40,926 nt of DNA, from positions 1-40,926 of the forward strand of contig NZGD01000207.1 of assembly GCA_002690925.1 (NCBI GenBank). Reading direction: 5' to 3'. Source of the DNA: Rhodopirellula sp. Lineage in GTDB: Bacteria; Planctomycetota; Planctomycetia; Pirellulales; Pirellulaceae. Position numbers and translations under genes: made by a program. The notes beneath the pieces were generated by a model. The model did no database searches and was not told the origin of the DNA. It worked only from the letters and a program-made list of their open reading frames with translations. This document shows, piece after piece, positions 17,869-26,162 of the stretch (positions are counted from its first letter, which is position 1; the number at the start of each line of letters is the position of its first letter).

Positions 17869-19988
17869 CCCGCTTCATCAATACCTGCCGCGGGTTCCGC
17901 TCGTTGCCCGCCACCCTCCTGACCTTGGTGTTTGCTGTCATCTGCTTATCTGGCTGTGGTGGACCAAGTCAGGAAGAAATGCTCATGCGGGCCGCCCAAC
18001 GTCGACGCGCGCCCGAGCCACAAGAAACAGAACAAATCCAAGACACTGGCAACGAGCAAGCCAAAGCAAATCCCAACGCGGATCAACAAATCTCACCTGC
18101 AGCAAACGGCATCAACGCTAAGCCAGACCCAGCCCCCGGTCAATTAGCAGTTTCAAGCCAACCAGTAGCAAAGCCGCCAACAACATCAGAGACAAAACGC
18201 ACATTTTCTGTTAAGCCAATTGAACAACGACAACCGAGTACCGAGCTCAACCAGACTGCACGACGTAAGGTCGCACAACGCAATATCGAAACAGTCGCAA
18301 ACGCGTTGCAGCAGTACTTTGCGGAAACGAAACGGCTTCCACAGTCTTACAAAACAAACGCAAACCAACTTCCCACGCTCTCATGGAGAGTCACTTTGTT
18401 GCCATATCTTGGCCACGAAGATTTACATCAACAATTCGATTTTTCCAAGCCATGGAATGTCGAGCCCAACAAATCACTGTTGCAATACATCCCAGACGCC
18501 TATCTTTCGCCTGAGCGTTTCGACACCAATACAAACTTTCTTCTACCCGCGGGTGACGACTTCACCTTTGGCGAGAACCGCGTTGCTCGTGAAAAAACCA
18601 TCGAAGATGGCATGGGCAACACCATTATGCTGTTCGAGGTGAACGATGAGCATGCAGTACCATGGACGAAGCCAGCCGACTTGAGTGCGAACAGCCGCAA
18701 GGAATTAATCTCAGCGATTGGAGGGCTCAGAGAAAATGGTACGTTTGCTGCGTGGGCTAATGGTCTACCAGTCCTGTTATCGAATACCTTGAGCAGCGAA
18801 AAAATATTCCAAGCCACAACTCATGAAAAAGGCGAGCCGCTTCGGGCTGGTGACATTCACCGCGACATCGATGAAAAGGTGAAATCCAATGTCCCTTCGA
18901 TCGGTGGCACCCTACCCACATCAAAAGATAGTCTGAAGCCAAATGCCATTCCGAAAAATACAACCGCACGACTTTCTGTTCCCAAAGCGGGAGACATTGC
19001 CGAGGCGCAAGACAAGCTAAGAAGAATCTACGCTGACAAACTGCGTGACGCGAAGGAGAGATCAGACAAAAGCAAGCTGGCACGGACAATGCTGACAGAT
19101 GCGGCAAGAGCCCGTTTGGATCCCACAGGCGCCTATGTCATGCAAACAGCAGCGATGCGTCTGGCTCTTGAGGCAGTTGATATCGATTTGTTAATTACTG
19201 CAATCGACCAACGCATTGCCCAATTCGAAGTTGACCCCTATCGGGAAAATCTGAACTGGCTGCAACAAATTTCCGCTGGCCGACTCAAACGCGATAGAAC
19301 ACAGATTCGCAGCAAGCGACTAACTAAACGCGTTCTACTGGTCGCACATATCGGTATCGTGGAGAATGACTTTGCTGAGGCCTCACAGATCGTTGGGATC
19401 GCTTTCCAATTCTCAAGCAGGAACAACGAGGAACTACTTCCTCGTTTGCTGAACAAACTGAAAGCTTCACTGACTACCGCCGACAATGAATTCAAAGAGG
19501 CATTATCCGATCTTGATGCTTATCGAAAAAACCCAGACAACCAAGAGACAGCGGCGGCATTCGGAATGTTTCTGTGCTTCACCAAAGGGGACTGGGATAC
19601 CGGATTACCCCTGCTAAGAAAAGGTGACAATGAAGTGCTGCAGGAAATGGCTCGCAAAGACCTGCAACAAGGTTCAGACCCCGACCCGCAAATGCAAGCA
19701 GAACTCGCTGACATGTGGTGGGACTTAGGTGAACGCGCAAAATCGGTAACCTATCAGCAGCCATGCCGAGAGAGGGCTCTTCACTGGTACTTGCAGGCAT
19801 ACCAACTGCTACCTGATTCGCTTGATCGCATTCACATCAAAAGTCGTATCGAAGAAGCAGAAGCGTTTGAAGGGGGAAACCCGGTCAGCCTGTGCCGACA
19901 ACTTGCACGGGAATTGGGAGTTGAACTTTCGAATTCGATTGAGCAAATTACGCCTAATATGCGTTCACGACCGAACGATGACGATTAA
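17865..19988 (+). CDS. DUF1559-domain lipoprotein with planctomycete helical repeats
   Basis: A 707-residue protein starts at the ATG at 17865, with AAGGAG 8 nt upstream and a 4-nt ATGA overlap with the PilM-like gene; this suggests translational coupling. The signal peptide ends in a lipobox LSGC, with Cys31 the lipidated residue. A Pro/Gln-rich linker follows to about 115. A DUF1559-like domain occupies about 120-290 (RRNIETVANALQQYF, LSWRVTLLPYLG, GMGNTIMLFEVNDEHAVPWTKPADL) but lacks the prepilin helix. The rest is helical, including the planctomycete module RIYADKLRDAKERSDKSKLA / YVMQTAAMRLALEAVD near 385-440 and more TPR-like helices. It is probably an outer- or inner-membrane lipoprotein partner of the PilM-like protein. 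Function is unknown. Confidence 0.85.
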   Translation: MTRFINTCRGFRSLPATLLTLVFAVICLSGCGGPSQEEMLMRAAQRRRAPEPQETEQIQDTGNEQAKANPNADQQISPAANGINAKPDPAPGQLAVSSQPVAKPPTTSETKRTFSVKPIEQRQPSTELNQTARRKVAQRNIETVANALQQYFAETKRLPQSYKTNANQLPTLSWRVTLLPYLGHEDLHQQFDFSKPWNVEPNKSLLQYIPDAYLSPERFDTNTNFLLPAGDDFTFGENRVAREKTIEDGMGNTIMLFEVNDEHAVPWTKPADLSANSRKELISAIGGLRENGTFAAWANGLPVLLSNTLSSEKIFQATTHEKGEPLRAGDIHRDIDEKVKSNVPSIGGTLPTSKDSLKPNAIPKNTTARLSVPKAGDIAEAQDKLRRIYADKLRDAKERSDKSKLARTMLTDAARARLDPTGAYVMQTAAMRLALEAVDIDLLITAIDQRIAQFEVDPYRENLNWLQQISAGRLKRDRTQIRSKRLTKRVLLVAHIGIVENDFAEASQIVGIAFQFSSRNNEELLPRLLNKLKASLTTADNEFKEALSDLDAYRKNPDNQETAAAFGMFLCFTKGDWDTGLPLLRKGDNEVLQEMARKDLQQGSDPDPQMQAELADMWWDLGERAKSVTYQQPCRERALHWYLQAYQLLPDSLDRIHIKSRIEEAEAFEGGNPVSLCRQLARELGVELSNSIEQITPNMRSRPNDDD

Positions 19989-20234
19989 TTTTGCAATCGA
20001 TTTAGAATCATGACGTGAACCTGCAGGATAACGCTCTTCCTGAAAACAGGTGGGTGATCATGCGTTCGCCTGAGGTACTATTTGCCAGTCAACTTTAGCC
20101 TTTCCAAGCAATTCAACAGTGCTTGGAACAGTGATCAAAAAAGTCATTCACTGCAAGGCCAAGGCTTGTGATGCAACACCTGGGTGTATATTGTTCCCGT
20201 ACCGTTTATCCTGAGACGTTGCGAGGAATTATCA
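19989..20234. promoter_or_regulatory. Intergenic region with a 9-bp hairpin
   Basis: The gap before ruvX holds a perfect hairpin with arms TTCCAAGCA (20102-20110) and TGCTTGGAA (20120-20128) and a 9-nt loop. No T-run follows on either strand, so termination is uncertain. The ruvX promoter should also lie here. Confidence 0.45.
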
Positions 20235-20756
20235 GTGAGTTCCGAGGCCCCCACTCAACCCGATGACCAGTTCCCGACTTCTGGTCGGATTGCTGCGTTT
20301 GATTACGGGACCGTCCGAATCGGGATTGCCATCTGCGATCCAGACAGGATTCTGGCGAGCCCGCTTGAGGTGTATCCAGCAGCAAACTGGCAAAACGACG
20401 GTGATTACTTTCGCTCACTGATCAAGTCAGAGCGAATCGTGGGTATCGTCGTTGGTCTTCCCATTCACTGCGATGGCGGAGAAAGCGAGAAGAGCAAGGA
20501 AGCGAGAGAGTTCGCGAAGTGGTTGGCGGCCGAGACTTTGCTGCCAGTACGAATGTTCGATGAACGATTCACCACGGCGGACGCAAATCGCCGAATTGGC
20601 GGAAATTTAACCAGAGCCAAGAAAAAACAACGCGTCGACGCGATCGCGGCACTCGTGTTACTCGAGTCTTTCATCGAAGCCTGCCGTTATCGACAAGCCG
20701 TAGCGGGAGTAGCGCTCGACGACTCCCCCAGCGGCGGCGAAAGCCTAGATGCGTGA
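20235..20756 (+). CDS. ruvX: Putative pre-16S rRNA nuclease / Holliday junction resolvase-like YqgF (RuvX)
   Basis: This is a 173-residue RNase H-fold nuclease. The YqgF motifs are present: GRIAAFDYGTVRIGIAI with catalytic Asp23, IVVGLP, DERFTT (109-114) and VDAIAA with Asp135. I chose the GTG at 20235 because AGGA lies 8 nt upstream and because the in-frame GTG at 20184 only adds a residue stretch without family similarity. A short hydrophilic tail follows the domain. The family processes the 5' end of 16S rRNA in E. coli and was earlier proposed as a Holliday junction resolvase. It is convergent with the small minus-strand gene at 20829. Confidence 0.92.
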   Translation: MSSEAPTQPDDQFPTSGRIAAFDYGTVRIGIAICDPDRILASPLEVYPAANWQNDGDYFRSLIKSERIVGIVVGLPIHCDGGESEKSKEAREFAKWLAAETLLPVRMFDERFTTADANRRIGGNLTRAKKKQRVDAIAALVLLESFIEACRYRQAVAGVALDDSPSGGESLDA

Positions 20757-20828
20757 ATGACAGCGGGTAAAGCATGCACCTCGCTCGCACGTCAAGAACA
20801 TCAATCTTTCGCTCGCCTGACTCAGAGC

Positions 20829-21035
20829 CTAGGCAGCAGTATCACCCACCAATTTGCCCATCAAATCTGCGAATCGCTCTTCTGCCTCACGGCGGCGACG
20901 CACTTTCTCACCCACGCTCCAGCCAGACCTGATACGCATCACGCGGCGTGAGATTTCGGCATCTGAAAGAAACGTCTCATTTTGAGGCACTGAAGTTCGT
21001 TCCGAGACGCTGTTTTGGTTCGTTGATGTCAACAT
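20829..21035 (-). CDS. Small conserved-looking hypothetical protein (68 aa)
   Basis: The ATG at 21035 is preceded by a perfect AGGAGG (plus-strand CCTCCT, 21045-21050) with 9 nt spacing, the best ribosome binding site in this part of the window. The protein has a Ser/Thr/Asn-rich N-terminus, then LSDAEISRRVMRIRSGWS and a basic helix VGEKVRRRREAEERFADLM. No membrane segment is seen. The strong RBS and protein-like composition make it a real gene. The family and function are not recognised; the R-rich helix could bind nucleic acid, which is a guess. Confidence 0.75.
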   Translation of the reverse strand: MLTSTNQNSVSERTSVPQNETFLSDAEISRRVMRIRSGWSVGEKVRRRREAEERFADLMGKLVGDTAA

Positions 21036-21044
21036 AATAGGATT

Positions 21045-21050
21045 CCTCCT
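21045..21050 (-). promoter_or_regulatory. Strong Shine-Dalgarno site for the 68-aa gene
   Basis: AGGAGG on the minus strand lies 9 nt before the ATG at 21035. It fixes the start of this short gene, and it stands out because most genes here have weak sites. Confidence 0.85.
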
Positions 21051-21227
21051 GAAAGAACTCGCCCTAGCTGGGGCATCTTGCTACTTAGCCACATTGGCTT
21101 CGCTGAAGGCCGTTAAGGAGCAAACAGCGCGCCAATTGAAAGAATCGACACGACCGATTCTTCATTCTATGCGTCGAAACCGCATTCTAGCCGCATTAAT
21201 TTTTGAAAAAAACTTATCAGCCAATTC

Positions 21228-21590
21228 TCAGCCGACGTCTCCTTTGCTCTTTTTGAGACAGTTTTCAAAGCTTTGCAAATCTTGCAACTCCTGAGCTGGC
21301 AGCAACAAAACCTCGTGTTCAGCGATATCATCTCCCAAAATCGCAGTTCGAACGATTTCCCACGTCTTGAATCCACAATTTCCCTGTAAATCGCAGTACT
21401 GCAGTTGCCCGGCCGCATCGTAAAGCATGCCAAATACTTGCTCACGCCCCATCTCGCGGCTCAAAACAAAAGAACCATCCGGCTCGAAATAGAGCGTATC
21501 CAGCTGTTTCAAGCGTGATTCGACCGTTTCAAAGCTGGCTACCAGCGGTCCTTTGCCAACGCCATAAAGATACAGGTGAAAAGAGGTCAT
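21228..21590 (-). CDS. Small hypothetical protein, probable planctomycete-specific family
   Basis: The frame gives 120 residues from the ATG at 21590 (an ATG two codons earlier, 21596, is also possible). The sequence is well-formed: an alternating beta start FHLYLYGVG, the core LYFEPDGSFVLSREM-REQVFGMLYD-AGQLQYCDLQGNCG, then KTWEIVRTAIL. The pattern of an EPDGSF strand followed by GMLYD and QYCDL-G looks like small single-domain proteins I associate with planctomycetes, but I cannot name a family. No signal peptide. It is transcribed away from the secretion operon and lies upstream of the 68-aa gene on the same strand. Confidence 0.7.
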   Translation of the reverse strand: MTSFHLYLYGVGKGPLVASFETVESRLKQLDTLYFEPDGSFVLSREMGREQVFGMLYDAAGQLQYCDLQGNCGFKTWEIVRTAILGDDIAEHEVLLLPAQELQDLQSFENCLKKSKGDVG

Positions 21591-21596
21591 TTGCAT

Positions 21597-21829
21597 CGCA
21601 TGAAACTGGAAACGAATGTGTGAAACGAAAACGAGTGGTTGGCAGCCTGCTGAAAATGAAAGCAGCGTTGACGCCTACCGGCTGCTTTTCATAGCGTCCC
21701 CAGCGGGTGATCTGTTCAAACGCATGCCAAGAATGAGCAACACAGAACCAACCTCAAGTCCGCAAGCGGCGTTTTGATGGCCAGTTACCACTCAAAACAA
21801 AGCTTTACCGATGATCATGGAAGCATCCG
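21597..21829. promoter_or_regulatory. Divergent promoter region of the type II secretion operon
   Basis: This 233-base region between the small minus-strand gene and gspD should carry the operon promoter. An imperfect hairpin is visible: AAAGCAGC (21659-21666) and GCTGCTTT (21681-21688) with a 14-nt loop containing TTGACG (21668-21673), a possible -35 element. No convincing -10 follows at 17 nt. Promoter placement is therefore tentative. Confidence 0.35.
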
Positions 21830-24334
21830 TTGCTTGACTTCTGCCACCATAACCGAGGCGATCTGCGTTTCCACTTGGTAACGTTGCTTTTTATCGTCGT
21901 CTGCTCACTGTTTGTACCGCAAATTGCAAGCGGTCAGAACAATGATGAATCACTGGTTGAACTTAACTTGACCGGCACGGTGAGCTTGCCACGCTTGGTT
22001 GAAGCCGTATCCAAGCAGATGGACGAGCGTTTTCTATACAGCGCCAACCTTGCCAATCGGCAGGTCACAATCTACACCCCTGCCAAGCTTCCCAAGAGTG
22101 CTCTTCCTGCTTTGCTGGGCAGCCTGCTGAAAGGCGAGAACCTCGCTGTGGTCGACTCGGATGTTGCTGGCTGGAAACGAATTGTCGATTTTGCTGATAT
22201 GGTTCCTTACGCAACGGCTGGCGACTCAACCGAGGTACTTGCGAAAGACGGACCTGCAGCTCCCGTCACTCAAGTGATTCCAATCAAGAATGCCAATATT
22301 ACGAACATGGCTCAGTCGTTACGGCCATTTCTCTCCAAGGGAGCAAATTTTCTGGTGCTACCAGAAAACCGTCTGATCATTGTGACAGACTATGCTCAGA
22401 ATGTGAAAACGATCGTGGAGCTACTAAAGTTGATAGATGCGCCTGCTGGTCAGGCGACGATTGATTTTTACGAGGCGAAACACCGAAATCCGGGTATATT
22501 AATCGAACAGGCTGAGGCACTGATCCTCAAGTCAGCCGATGGCGACAACCACCAGAACATCAAGCTGTTCAATGACAGTTCTGACCGTCGGATCGTCGTC
22601 GCTGGTGACTCGAGCGAAGTAACCAGAATCCTGCAATTACTGAAGCAACTCGACACCGGCATGGGCTTTCAGACCCGCGTTTACCGCTTACGAAATATTG
22701 CAGCCGATCGCGTCCGGAAACTGGTCCTGGGTTTGGTCAGCCAGGATGATGTGGAAAACAACATCGAAACCACCGTGGATCCGGATGGCAACTTGCTGAT
22801 CGTGCGGGCAGCACCGGAAATTCAACAGCAGGTTGAAATGCTGATCCGCGAACTGGATCAACCTATCGATTCCAGCGAGAGCCCGATCCAATTTTACAAA
22901 CTAAAAAATGCGAAAGCGGTCGAGGTGCTTTATTCCTTACTTGCCTTGCAGCAAGCAGCTGGCAGTGGCCAAGTCTCGCAAGCAAGTGGCTTCGAGACAA
23001 CCATTGCCGCAGAAGGTAATGGCTTCACCGGTCTGGCTCCCGCATTCGGGATGAGTGGTAGCAACAGGCAATCGGCCTTAGGAGGAGCATTTCCAGTATA
23101 CCGTGGACAAACCGGTGGTCGCGATGTTCGCATGCCATTCAACGACGGCAACAACGACCGTTTTCCCACCACAGCTTCACAAAACGACAATGCAGCTCTG
23201 CGCCCGCTATTCGGTGGTGGTATGGAATTCAATTCAGTTGAAGCAGTTGGTTTCAATGGTGGACAGGTCGCATCGCTGCCCGGTGGAGCCAGGGTTTCTG
23301 CAGATGTCGCAACCAACAGTTTGATTGTTTATGCGCCATCAAGTGTCCAGAATCTGTACGAAAAGCTGATCAAGTCTTTGGATCAACGGCGTCCGCAAGT
23401 GATGATCGAAGCCGAAATTGTAGCGGTGAACACCAGTGGTAATTTCTCACTTGGAGTCGAAGTCTCCATGGGTGACCGGACTGGCGATACAAAACTTTTC
23501 AAGTTCAATTCATTTGGCCTCAGTGAGGTCGATGCTTCAACCGGTATGCTAACGCCAAAAGGCTTTGCCGGTTTCAACGGAGTTCTGCTGGATCCCGAAG
23601 TTGCTGATGTAATCGTCAGTGCCTTATCCAGCCACAATCGCGGCCGAGTGCTCGCATCACCCAAGATTCTTGTAAACGATAACCAAACGGGTACGCTTGA
23701 GAGTGTGGAAAGCTTTCCATTCAACAGCGTGAACGTAATCAATACAGTGGGTTCACAAAGTTTGGGTGGAAACCAACAAGCCGGCACGATCATTACCGTC
23801 ACTCCGCACATCAACGAAGATGATCATCTGCAGCTCGAATTTGACGTTGAATTCAGCTCTTTTGAAGGAGAGCAAATTTCCACGGGTGGCGACAATCCTG
23901 GTTTACTCCCGCCACAGAGAAAAATTGACAGGGTAGGCAGTGTCGTCACCATTCCTGACGGTAAAACGGTCGTGGTAGGTGGACTAAAACGGGGATCTGC
24001 ATCCGAGGCTTTCTCGGGTGTACCATGGATCGAAAAAATCCCGGTTTTACGTGAACTGACAAGCAAAACATCGGCTGAAGACAAGTGCACCTCGTTCTTT
24101 CTGTTCATTCGCCCGAAAATCCTTCGCGACTCACAGTTCCGAGATCTGCAATACTTATCAGGTAACGACATCAGGGAAATGGAAATTCCCGCCAACGATC
24201 CTGTCAGCCGCCCCATGTTGATCCCATGCGTAAATCCGCCAACTCAACACCGAGCCCTGCCCTACAGCGGACAGCACCCGATGGCAGAACCAATGCGGGA
24301 AATACCACCACTGGAAAACACGCTGCAGGAATAA
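21830..24334 (+). CDS. gspD: Type II secretion system secretin GspD
   Basis: An 834-residue outer-membrane secretin. The start is TTG at 21830 with GGAAG about 8 nt upstream; no in-frame ATG is available. The signal peptide ends near IASGQ (residue 36). An N0 domain (about 42-115) is followed by N1-N3 modules (VIPIKNANITNMAQSLRP, then TRVYRLRNIAADRVRKLV, then QFYKLKNAKAVEVLYSLL). The last is interrupted by a Gly/Ser/Asn-rich insert (about 375-460). The secretin domain (about 545-770) contains VLASPKILVNDNQTG, the Gly-rich VGSQSLGGNQQAG and the signature VPWIEKIPVLREL (731-743). It forms the multimeric outer-membrane channel of the T2SS. The C-terminus is a short tail of about 50 residues. Its stop lies 2 nt before the preferred gspE GTG. 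Confidence 0.95.
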   Translation: MLDFCHHNRGDLRFHLVTLLFIVVCSLFVPQIASGQNNDESLVELNLTGTVSLPRLVEAVSKQMDERFLYSANLANRQVTIYTPAKLPKSALPALLGSLLKGENLAVVDSDVAGWKRIVDFADMVPYATAGDSTEVLAKDGPAAPVTQVIPIKNANITNMAQSLRPFLSKGANFLVLPENRLIIVTDYAQNVKTIVELLKLIDAPAGQATIDFYEAKHRNPGILIEQAEALILKSADGDNHQNIKLFNDSSDRRIVVAGDSSEVTRILQLLKQLDTGMGFQTRVYRLRNIAADRVRKLVLGLVSQDDVENNIETTVDPDGNLLIVRAAPEIQQQVEMLIRELDQPIDSSESPIQFYKLKNAKAVEVLYSLLALQQAAGSGQVSQASGFETTIAAEGNGFTGLAPAFGMSGSNRQSALGGAFPVYRGQTGGRDVRMPFNDGNNDRFPTTASQNDNAALRPLFGGGMEFNSVEAVGFNGGQVASLPGGARVSADVATNSLIVYAPSSVQNLYEKLIKSLDQRRPQVMIEAEIVAVNTSGNFSLGVEVSMGDRTGDTKLFKFNSFGLSEVDASTGMLTPKGFAGFNGVLLDPEVADVIVSALSSHNRGRVLASPKILVNDNQTGTLESVESFPFNSVNVINTVGSQSLGGNQQAGTIITVTPHINEDDHLQLEFDVEFSSFEGEQISTGGDNPGLLPPQRKIDRVGSVVTIPDGKTVVVGGLKRGSASEAFSGVPWIEKIPVLRELTSKTSAEDKCTSFFLFIRPKILRDSQFRDLQYLSGNDIREMEIPANDPVSRPMLIPCVNPPTQHRALPYSGQHPMAEPMREIPPLENTLQE

Positions 24335-24336
24335 GT

Positions 24337-26031
24337 GTGCCCGAAGATCCAATCCCATCTGCCACCAGTGATCACACGGACTCCAACCTGAAGCATTCCT
24401 CTGCTTCCAAGGCTTCTGCAACCGATCAATCTCAAGTAGCCCACACGGGCATGGGCCATGACACGGATCAGAACACGAGTCTCAGCCAGAGTCTGGGCGG
24501 AAAGGCTCAGCAAGACCTATCCCACTTGAAGCCCTCAGCAGTTTTTCTGAAACGCTTTGGTATCGCATACGCTCGAATGCATCAAGTTCTGGGCTTCGAA
24601 CACGAGGCAGGCATCGTGGTCGCAGTCTGTGATCGCAACGGTTATGAGCACATTGACATCATTGGTCGTGCGTGCAAAACCGATACGGAACCCTTACTGT
24701 CAACCGAAAAGGCAATCAAAAAAGCGATCAACTTGGCCTACGCGGATCGATCGAGTCAAGCGCAGCAAGTGATCGACACCATGGACGAGGAAACGCTTTT
24801 GCGTGACGTCAGTGCCTTGAGTAGCCGAGAGGACCTGCTTGACACAGAGGGGCGTGCCCCCATCATTCGACTCGTCAATCATTTACTCTTTGATGCAGTC
24901 AAGGCAGGTGCATCAGATGTGCACATCCAGCCCTACGAAGATCGGGTCATTGTTCGACAAAGAATTGACGGTGTGCTTTTTGACAGCTTCGAAATACCGA
25001 AAGCAGTTCAGGAAGAAGTATTGACGAGAATAAAAGTGCTAGGGCGAATGAACATCGCTGAAAAACGCCTTCCTCAAGACGGACGTGCAACGGTCCAATT
25101 GGGTGATCGTAATGTTGACTTGCGTATTGCTTCTCTACCCACGAGTCACAATGAGCGGATCGTGATCCGGCTTCTGGACAAAAGTGCCCGACTCTACACG
25201 CTTGGTGAACTTGGGATGCCAACTCATTACCTCGACTCATTCCGTCGTTTGATTCAGCGTGATCATGGCATGATTCTCGTGACGGGACCTACAGGAAGTG
25301 GCAAGAGTACGACCTTGTATGGTGCACTGCAGGAAATCGACTCGGTAGATCTGAACGTACTTACGCTCGAAGACCCCATCGAATACCAACTCGAGGGGAT
25401 CAGCCAAACGCAAATCAATGAAAAAAAAGGGATGACTTTCGCCTCCGGAATGCGCAGCGTCCTGCGTCAGGATCCTGATATCATCATGGTCGGGGAAGTG
25501 CGTGATGGAGAGACAGCCGTCATGGCCATTCAGGCGTCTCTGACTGGGCATCTCGTTTTCAGCACTCTGCATACCAATGATGCAGCCAGCGCAGTGACCA
25601 GATTATTGGACTTGGGCATTGAGCCTTATCTGGTAAGCAGTTCATTAGTTGCGTCACTTGCTCAGCGGCTCGTACGCCGTCTTTGCACGACATGCAAACA
25701 ACCCGACCCAGCGAGTACAGCATCACTCGCGGACCCACCAAAGACACTACTCGAAGAGCAGGGCATCGTACTTAAGGAACTCCCAGGGGCATTCGCACCG
25801 GTGGGTTGCGAATTGTGCAGAGGTACCGGTTTTCGTGGTCGTGTTGGACTTTTTGAGCTGCTGGTCATGAATGACAACTGTCGGGAACTTATACAATCAC
25901 GTGGTAATGCATCACAAATTCGTGCAGCGGGCATGCAGGCAGGCATGCACTTGCTTGCCACTGATGGCTTACTGAAAGTTCATCAGGGAGTAACCACGCT
26001 CGATGAGGTCATGAGAGTAACAACACTCTGA
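24337..26031 (+). CDS. gspE: Type II secretion system ATPase GspE
   Basis: This cytoplasmic hexameric ATPase powers pseudopilus assembly. From the GTG at 24337 it has 564 residues; AGGA lies 6 nt upstream and the gspD stop 2 nt upstream. An ATG at 24226 in the same frame would overlap gspD by 109 nt and lacks an RBS. The first 60 residues are Ser/Thr/His-rich and probably disordered. The N1E-like domain follows (VFLKRFGIAYARMHQVLGF), then the catalytic domain: SDVHIQPYEDRV-VRQRIDGVL, Walker A GPTGSGKST (317-325), the Asp box LTLEDPIEY, Walker B LRQDPDIIMVGEVRD and the His box TLHTNDA. The tetracysteine zinc motif (CTTC...CELC) is kept. Ends with the usual TTLDEVMRVT. Confidence 0.95.
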   Translation: MPEDPIPSATSDHTDSNLKHSSASKASATDQSQVAHTGMGHDTDQNTSLSQSLGGKAQQDLSHLKPSAVFLKRFGIAYARMHQVLGFEHEAGIVVAVCDRNGYEHIDIIGRACKTDTEPLLSTEKAIKKAINLAYADRSSQAQQVIDTMDEETLLRDVSALSSREDLLDTEGRAPIIRLVNHLLFDAVKAGASDVHIQPYEDRVIVRQRIDGVLFDSFEIPKAVQEEVLTRIKVLGRMNIAEKRLPQDGRATVQLGDRNVDLRIASLPTSHNERIVIRLLDKSARLYTLGELGMPTHYLDSFRRLIQRDHGMILVTGPTGSGKSTTLYGALQEIDSVDLNVLTLEDPIEYQLEGISQTQINEKKGMTFASGMRSVLRQDPDIIMVGEVRDGETAVMAIQASLTGHLVFSTLHTNDAASAVTRLLDLGIEPYLVSSSLVASLAQRLVRRLCTTCKQPDPASTASLADPPKTLLEEQGIVLKELPGAFAPVGCELCRGTGFRGRVGLFELLVMNDNCRELIQSRGNASQIRAAGMQAGMHLLATDGLLKVHQGVTTLDEVMRVTTL

Positions 26032-26162
26032 CCTCCCACGCCCGATCACCAAATCCAAAGCTAAACTCGCGTACTTGTAACTCAATTGATCAAGAAATCG
26101 AAAGCAAACACTTGCTGACACTGACATTCGCAATCAATCGATAACAACATTATCTTTCTTAG

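Noticed and set aside
21630..21660. Possible sigma-54 promoter (GG-N10-GC) before gspD
   Set aside because: The spacing and flanking bases do not fit the TGGCAC-N5-TTGC pattern.
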